Assembly: GCA_903848935.1 (NCBI GenBank)
Contig: CAINHO010000013.1
Span: 1 to 38,271, forward strand
Source of the DNA: an uncultured Pseudomonadota bacterium
GTDB lineage: Bacteria > Pseudomonadota > Gammaproteobacteria > Methylococcales > Methylomonadaceae
Length of the DNA: 38,271 bases
Reading direction: 5' to 3'
Made by a program: the position numbers and the translations under genes
Notes under the pieces: model-generated
What the model saw: only the letters and a program-made list of their open reading frames with translations
The model's database searches: none
Told to the model about the DNA's origin: nothing
Shown: positions 33,675 to 38,271 of the stretch, piece by piece
Layout of the letters: each line of letters opens with the position of its first letter
Numbering within the stretch: the first letter of the stretch is position 1

Positions 33675-34718
33675 GTGAATGAAGAAAGCAAAAGCGGTTT
33701 AAATTACAAAGATGCAGGCGTTGATATTGCGGCGGGGAATGCGCTAGTTGAACGCATTAAACCTATTGCAGCAAGAACCCGTATCCCTGGTGTGATGGCT
33801 GGACTAGGTGGTTTTGGCTCGTTGTTTGAGTTGCCATTAGATCGTTATAAAAATCCTGTTTTAGTTTCAGGCACCGATGGTGTGGGTACAAAATTAAGAT
33901 TGGCGATTGATTCGGGCATTCACAACACGGTTGGCATCGATTTAGTGGCCATGTGTGTAAACGATATTATCGTGCAAGGCGCAGAACCGCTGTTTTTCTT
34001 GGATTATTTTGCGACTGGAAAATTGGACGTAAATATCGCTGCTGCGGTTATTGATGGTATCGGTAAAGGCTGTGAATTAGCAGGTGCTGCGTTAGTCGGT
34101 GGCGAAACTGCCGAAATGCCCAATATGTATGCTGATGGCGATTATGATTTAGCGGGATTTTGCGTCGGGATTGTCGAAAAATCCGCAATGATTGATGGAA
34201 GTAAAGTCAGTGCAGGCGACAAATTGATTGGGTTGGCATCTTCGGGCGCACATTCCAACGGTTATTCGTTAATTCATAAAATTATTGAACGTAATCAAAC
34301 TTCATTAGATGAACCGTTTGACGGTAAAACATTGGGTGAAACGTTGTTAGCACCGACGCGCATTTATGTGAAATCGTTGCTGTCGTTAATCAAACAAATT
34401 CCTGTTCATGCTTTAGCGCATATTACGGGTGGTGGTTTGACGGAAAATTTACCGCGTGTGATTCCAGACGGTTTGAGCGCACGCATTGATTTGAAAGCGT
34501 GGCAATTCCCCGCAATTTTTGATTGGTTGCAAAGCAATGGCAACGTGTCGCAAGCCGATATGTTGATTACATTCAATTGCGGCGTGGGTATGGTGGTTTG
34601 TGTGGCTGCCGAAGATGAATCTGCGACATTAACTTTGCTTGCTGAACTCGGTGAAACCGCGTTTGTGATGGGTGAAATTGTCACTGGCGAAGGCAAAGCA
34701 GAAGTGCGTTACAACTAA
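33675..34718 (+). CDS. purM: Phosphoribosylformylglycinamidine cyclo-ligase (AIR synthase)
   Basis: Fifth step of purine synthesis, closing the imidazole ring with ATP. Seen: the glycine-rich opening [34 protein letters not shown] (~61-74), [20 protein letters not shown] and [12 protein letters not shown], and the C-terminal [13 protein letters not shown]. Length of 347 aa is normal. The start is a GTG at 33675; the nearby ATG is out of frame. purN, commonly the next gene, is absent. Confidence 0.96.
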   Translation: MNEESKSGLNYKDAGVDIAAGNALVERIKPIAARTRIPGVMAGLGGFGSLFELPLDRYKNPVLVSGTDGVGTKLRLAIDSGIHNTVGIDLVAMCVNDIIVQGAEPLFFLDYFATGKLDVNIAAAVIDGIGKGCELAGAALVGGETAEMPNMYADGDYDLAGFCVGIVEKSAMIDGSKVSAGDKLIGLASSGAHSNGYSLIHKIIERNQTSLDEPFDGKTLGETLLAPTRIYVKSLLSLIKQIPVHALAHITGGGLTENLPRVIPDGLSARIDLKAWQFPAIFDWLQSNGNVSQADMLITFNCGVGMVVCVAAEDESATLTLLAELGETAFVMGEIVTGEGKAEVRYN

Positions 34719-34758
34719 CGACTTTTCTGGTTGTTGTCCCGATGAAAGTTCTGAACAA

Positions 34759-34789
34759 TTGATTCAGATTGTTACACCTGCCTTATAAT
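34759..34789 (+). promoter_or_regulatory. Sigma-70 promoter candidate for zwf-pgl
   Basis: TATAAT at 34784-34789 is a perfect -10 element. The best -35, TTGATT at 34759-34764, is 19 bp upstream, slightly too far. It lies 43 nt before the zwf ATG within the 114-nt purM-zwf gap, where no clear terminator was found. Confidence 0.45.
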
Positions 34790-34832
34790 TTTCCGTAGTA
34801 AATCCCTTTAGCTTTTTTTGGAGTCATCGCGC

Positions 34833-36323
34833 ATGAACGCTGAATCTTGTACTTATGTTATTTTTGGCGCGACAGGTAATTTGTCGCGTATTAAATTGAT
34901 GCCTGCTTTTTATCATTTGGACGTAGCAAATCAATTGCCCGAAGGCACGAAAATTCTCGCCATTGGACGACGGGAATGGACACAAGAAAAATGGCTTTCT
35001 GAAGTTAAAGAAATGATTCAAATCAAAGTTAAAGAGACTTTTGATGAGGAAATTTTTAAACGTTTTGCCGAACGGTTGCATTATCACTTCGGCGATTTGC
35101 AACAACCAGAATGCTACAGCACGTTAGCAACGACGCTTGAACAACCGCAATTCCCCAAAAATGCGGCGTTTTATTTGTCGATTAGTCCGTCGGATTTTGG
35201 TTCAGTGATGGAGCAATTGGGCAATAATCAGCTGTTTGATGAACAATACGGCTGGAAACGTGTGGTTATTGAAAAACCGTTTGGTTACGATTTGGAAAGC
35301 GCACAAGCGTTACAAAAACGCATTTCCCATTATTTAACTGAAGATCAGATTTACCGCATTGATCATTATTTAGGAAAGGGTACCGTTCAAAATGTGTTGG
35401 TGTTTCGATTTGCAAATGTGATGTTTGAACCACTTTGGAATCGTAATTACATCGATCACATTCAAATCACCCATTCTGAAAGCATTGGCATTGAAGGGCG
35501 CGGCGATTATTACAATGGGTCAGGCGCAATGCGTGATATGTTGCAAAGTCATTTATTGCAATTGTTGACGTTAGTGACAATGGAACCGCCGGTTTCGATG
35601 GAGGCTGATGCGTTGCGTGACGAAAAAGTGAAGGTTTTAAAATCGATTCGTCCAATTTCAAAAGAAGCGGTTCATGCTCATGCGTATCGCGCTCAATATG
35701 CAAGCGGCACGGTGAATGGCGAAAAAGTGGAAGGCTATTTACAAGAGGCACACATTCCCGCCGACAGTATCACTGAAACCTATGCGTCGATGAAATTGTA
35801 TGTCGATAATTGGCGGTGGCGCGGTGTGCCGATGTATTTGCGAACGGGCAAACGTATGAGAACAGGACAATCGGTGATTTCGATTTGTTTCCGTCATCCA
35901 CCGCTGCATTTTTTCCGCGATACCGAAATTCACTGTATGAATCAAAATTGGGTGTTGCTCGGCATTCAACCCGAAGAATGTATCCGCATTGAAATGACCG
36001 TAAAAGAACCAGGTTTAGAAATGAAAACTCGTACCAGTTCACTCGATGCGAGTTTTAGAAATTCTGACGAAAAAGCGATTGATGCCTATGAAGATCTTTT
36101 ATTAGATGTATTGAAAGGCGATCGGTCGTTATTTTTACGGTTCGACGAAGTGGAATATGCGTGGAAAATCGTTGATCCGATTTTGCAAACTTGGGCGAGT
36201 GAACGGGATTATGTAGCGACGTATCCTGCTGGATCATGGGGACCTGAAGACAGTCGATTATTTGATAAAGAAAGCCAAAAATGGCGGACTTCTTTAACAC
36301 CCGAATGCACAAATGCAAAATAA
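34833..36323 (+). CDS. zwf: Glucose-6-phosphate 1-dehydrogenase
   Basis: First enzyme of the oxidative pentose phosphate route, making NAD(P)H and 6-phosphogluconolactone. Seen: nucleotide-binding IFGATGNLSRIKLMPAFYHL at the N-terminus, the substrate site RIDHYLGK (followed by GTVQN rather than the common EMVQN) and the coenzyme-related EKPFGYDL segment. Length of 496 aa is normal. The ATG at 34833 is preceded by GGAG nine nt upstream; an upstream TTG is rejected. It overlaps pgl by 11 nt. Confidence 0.96.
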   Translation: MNAESCTYVIFGATGNLSRIKLMPAFYHLDVANQLPEGTKILAIGRREWTQEKWLSEVKEMIQIKVKETFDEEIFKRFAERLHYHFGDLQQPECYSTLATTLEQPQFPKNAAFYLSISPSDFGSVMEQLGNNQLFDEQYGWKRVVIEKPFGYDLESAQALQKRISHYLTEDQIYRIDHYLGKGTVQNVLVFRFANVMFEPLWNRNYIDHIQITHSESIGIEGRGDYYNGSGAMRDMLQSHLLQLLTLVTMEPPVSMEADALRDEKVKVLKSIRPISKEAVHAHAYRAQYASGTVNGEKVEGYLQEAHIPADSITETYASMKLYVDNWRWRGVPMYLRTGKRMRTGQSVISICFRHPPLHFFRDTEIHCMNQNWVLLGIQPEECIRIEMTVKEPGLEMKTRTSSLDASFRNSDEKAIDAYEDLLLDVLKGDRSLFLRFDEVEYAWKIVDPILQTWASERDYVATYPAGSWGPEDSRLFDKESQKWRTSLTPECTNAK

Positions 36324-37002
36324 TATCGAATGGCAACAATTTGAAACTGCTGATTTAATCGCACAAATAGTTTGTGAGCGGATTTTAGCATTGGCAAAAG
36401 ATGCGATTGCTGAACATGGACAATTCAAATTCGTATTAGCGGGCGGGAAGACACCGGAAAAAGTGTATCGGTTGTTGGCGAAAAGCGATGCCGATTGGTC
36501 AAAATGGTTTATTTATCATGGTGATGAGCGTTGTTTGCCGATTGGTCATGCGGATAGAAATAGCGTAATGGCGGCAAATACATTTTTGAATGAGGTAGCG
36601 ATTCCTAAAAATCAAATTTTTGATATGCCAACAGAGCTAGGCACAGAAGAAAGTGCAGCGGCATATCGTCCAATTGTGAGGGCTGCGATGCCGTTTGATT
36701 TGGTGTTGCTCGGAATGGGCGAAGATGGACATACCGCAAGTTTGTTCCCGAATCATGTTCAAGATGAAGTGGATGATGTGATTTATACCGTTTATTTTTC
36801 GCCAAAACCGCCCGCAGAACGGATTACAATGAGTGCAAAAGCGTTAAGTAATACGCATTGTTGTTTTTTCTTAATTAACGGCGCAAATAAACGGACTGCG
36901 TTGAAGATGTGGCGCAAAGGTGATGATTTACCTGTTACGAGTGTGAATGCGTTACAAAATTTGGTGGTTTTTTTCGATAAAGCTGCCGCTGATGTAGATT
37001 GA
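36313..37002 (+). CDS. pgl: 6-phosphogluconolactonase
   Basis: A 229-aa DevB-type lactonase that hydrolyses the product of Zwf to 6-phosphogluconate. Seen: VLAGGKTPEKVYRLL near the N-terminus, the WFIYHGDERCLP segment with its conserved GDER, the PFDLVLLGMGEDGHTASLFP motif, and PAERITMSAKALS. The start lies inside the zwf 3' end, giving translational coupling. Confidence 0.94.
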   Translation: MQNNIEWQQFETADLIAQIVCERILALAKDAIAEHGQFKFVLAGGKTPEKVYRLLAKSDADWSKWFIYHGDERCLPIGHADRNSVMAANTFLNEVAIPKNQIFDMPTELGTEESAAAYRPIVRAAMPFDLVLLGMGEDGHTASLFPNHVQDEVDDVIYTVYFSPKPPAERITMSAKALSNTHCCFFLINGANKRTALKMWRKGDDLPVTSVNALQNLVVFFDKAAADVD

Positions 37003-37036
37003 TTTTAAACTAAAACTTTTGACATAAGGATTGAAG

Positions 37037-37828
37037 ATGATTATTAGAGATGATGAAATTGCCGATTTGGAAACCCCGACAGGCACGATGCGAGCGCATA
37101 TTTTTCGTCCTGCTGCACCTGGAAAATATCCTGGAATTTTGATGTTTTCGGAAATTTTTCAAGTCACTGCGCCGATTCGTCGTACCGCCGCGATGCTTGC
37201 TGGACATGGTTTTGTTGTGGCTTGCCCTGAAATTTATCATGAGCTTGAACCGTTAGGTTCTGTGCTTGCTTATGATGAAGAAGGGACTACTCGTGGTAAT
37301 TCACACAAAATTACTAAAGAGCTATCGTCTTATGATAGTGACGCGCGGGAGGTGTTGGATTATTTAAAAACATTGGATTACTGCACGGGTAAGTTAGGTG
37401 TGATGGGGATTTGCATTGGTGGACATTTAGCGTTCCGCGCGGCAATGAATCCAGATGTATTGGCAACAACTTGTTTTTATGCGACTGATATTCACAAAAA
37501 AGGATTGGGATTAGGTACAAACGATAATTCGCTTGATCGTGCTAATGAGATTAAAGGCGAGCTTTTGCACATTTGGGGACGGCAAGATCCGCACGTTCCA
37601 CTTGAAGGGCGTAATCTTCTCAAAGCAAGATTAGAAGAGGTTGGTGCGAAATTCACTTGGCACGAATTCAACGGGCAACACGCTTTCATGCGTGATGAAG
37701 GGCCCCGTTATGATCCTGCTCTTGCATTACAAAGTTGGGGCTTATTGCTAGAAATGTTTCATCGACGTTTAGGTTACGGTGATTTGGACATGATGCAAGG
37801 TACTGCACCGGCAGAAAGTCGCCATTAA
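37037..37828 (+). CDS. Dienelactone hydrolase family protein
   Basis: A 263-aa alpha/beta hydrolase of the dienelactone hydrolase type. Seen: a cysteine nucleophile in the elbow GICIGGH (about residues 123-129), an aspartate in GRQDPHVP and a histidine in NGQHAFMRDEG, the Cys-Asp-His triad of this family. The real substrate is unknown. The ATG at 37037 has AAGGA eight nt before it; a TTG two codons upstream is rejected. It is followed by a strong terminator and then the rRNA promoter. Confidence 0.85.
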   Translation: MIIRDDEIADLETPTGTMRAHIFRPAAPGKYPGILMFSEIFQVTAPIRRTAAMLAGHGFVVACPEIYHELEPLGSVLAYDEEGTTRGNSHKITKELSSYDSDAREVLDYLKTLDYCTGKLGVMGICIGGHLAFRAAMNPDVLATTCFYATDIHKKGLGLGTNDNSLDRANEIKGELLHIWGRQDPHVPLEGRNLLKARLEEVGAKFTWHEFNGQHAFMRDEGPRYDPALALQSWGLLLEMFHRRLGYGDLDMMQGTAPAESRH

Positions 37829-37837
37829 AATGAGTTT

Positions 37838-37885
37838 TGTGCGTAGATTATTTTGCAATCTACGCACGCAATATTTTTTGTTTTG
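37838..37885 (+). terminator. Rho-independent terminator after the dienelactone hydrolase gene
   Basis: GTGCGTAGATT (37839-37849) pairs with AATCTACGCAC (37857-37867) across a 7-nt loop, an 11-bp perfect stem. A T-rich tract begins about 5 nt later (ATATTTTTTGTTTT). It insulates the upstream genes from the rRNA operon. Confidence 0.88.
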
Positions 37886-37929
37886 GGAGTTGGGTTGTCG
37901 GCAAAATTAAAGAAGTTTTAAATTTTTTG

Positions 37930-37957
37930 TTGACAGAATTTTTTTAGACTGTAGAAT
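37930..37957 (+). promoter_or_regulatory. rRNA operon promoter (sigma-70)
   Basis: A perfect TTGACA (37930-37935) and TAGAAT (37952-37957) with a 16-bp spacer and an AT-rich upstream tract, as expected of a ribosomal P1-type promoter. Transcription should begin near 37964, about 205 nt before the 16S 5' end. The 341-nt gap 37829-38169 holds the preceding terminator, this promoter and the rRNA leader; no ORF or tRNA is seen in it. Confidence 0.85.
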
Positions 37958-37990
37958 ACTCGGAATCAGCTGCAGACACGCAGCGAAATA

Positions 37991-38027
37991 GCTCTTTAAA
38001 AATTTAAATCAAAATAATTTGTGTGGG
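37991..38027 (+). promoter_or_regulatory. boxA and boxC-like rRNA antitermination region
   Basis: GCTCTTTA (37991-37998) matches the boxA element bound by NusB-S10, and TGTGTGGG (38020-38027) resembles the boxC element of E. coli leaders. Together they mark the rRNA leader and support processive, Rho-resistant transcription of the operon. Confidence 0.75.
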
Positions 38028-38169
38028 TGTTTGTGTTGGTTATGAGTGGTAAATAAATAATCGGCTTCAGAACGAAGCAGAGTAATTCAAAAGCAATTTT
38101 AAATTACGTTAGTTAATTCTAGTCGAGCCAAAAAATTGGCAACTCATTTTAGAGTTGCAAAGCTGATTT

Positions 38170-38271
38170 AAACTGAAGAGTTTGATCATGGCTCAGATTG
38201 AACGCTGGCGGTATGCTTAACACATGCAAGTCGAACGGTAGCAGCTCTTCGGAGGCTGACGAGTGGCGGAC
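38170..38271 (+). rRNA. rrs: 16S ribosomal RNA, 5' end (cut by the window edge)
   Basis: From AAACTGAAGAGTTTGATC onward the sequence matches bacterial 16S position 1 and the 8F primer site. It continues with GGCTCAGATTGAACGCTGGC and a TATGCTTAACACATGCAAG segment. The V1 hairpin is short (GCAGCTCTTCGGAGGCTG), then GACGAGTGGCGGAC. Only ~102 nt are present. The V1 form is consistent with Methylococcales, but this is too short for a firm placement. Confidence 0.97.

Noticed and set aside
1-38271. CRISPR arrays, insertion sequences, prophage genes or tRNAs
   Set aside because: No regularly spaced direct repeats, transposase or integrase ORFs, phage structural genes or cloverleaf-like sequences were seen, including in the rRNA leader region (the ITS lies outside the window).

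Overview
The window looks like a chromosomal segment of a flagellated, Gram-negative gammaproteobacterium, most probably a type I methanotroph (Methylococcales). Three observations support this. There are genes for two subunits (fhcA, fhcB) of the bacterial formyltransferase/hydrolase complex of the tetrahydromethanopterin C1 pathway. The kdsD-kdsC-lptC-lptA-lptB-rpoN-hpf block and polar-type flagellar cluster are typical of gammaproteobacteria. The first ~100 nt of a 16S rRNA at the right edge carry the GGTATGCTTAACACATGCAAG stretch I associate with that order. Base composition is AT-leaning (not measured).

Layout. (1) 1-3660 is an accessory island: a single-chain MmeI-like restriction-modification enzyme, a coupled Gp49-type toxin, a shortened antitoxin, and a fragment resembling the 3' end of the RM gene. 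(2) 3658-5419 has a YehS (DUF1456) gene converging on slyX and two unrecognised coiled-coil genes. (3) 5492-14932, minus strand, is one close-packed run: a glutaredoxin-like/oligopeptidase A fusion, ispD, gatA, gatB, a pterin-4a-carbinolamine dehydratase, fhcB and fhcA, ending in a strong terminator. gatC, fhcC and fhcD are not in the window. (4) 15046-20196, minus strand, makes and ships lipopolysaccharide (kdsD, kdsC, lptCAB) and encodes sigma-54 and a ribosome hibernation factor. (5) 20427-33642, plus strand, is a flagellar export, switch, placement and motor cluster: fliLMNOPQR-flhB-flhA-flhF-flhG, a small sigma-region-3-like gene, fliA, a motA/motB pair, a 57-aa ORF and a DUF2802 gene. 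A good sigma-54 (-24/-12) promoter candidate precedes fliL. (6) 33675-37828 is metabolism: purM, zwf, pgl and a dienelactone-hydrolase-family gene. (7) 37838-38271 is a terminator, an rRNA promoter, boxA/boxC-like antitermination sites and the 16S 5' end.

How the parts fit. Sigma-54, encoded beside the fliL promoter, probably turns on the flagellar operon, which in turn encodes FliA (sigma-28) for late genes and FlhF/FlhG for polar number and placement. The most notable unexplained signals are: (a) three copies of a parS-like 14-mer inside the oligopeptidase gene, two of them in an apparent insertion, suggesting a ParB-loading cluster near the origin; (b) an 83-aa protein resembling sigma-28 region 3, overlapping flhG and fliA by 4 nt each; (c) the RM-toxin coupling with its rearrangement scar; and (d) the glutaredoxin-peptidase fusion.
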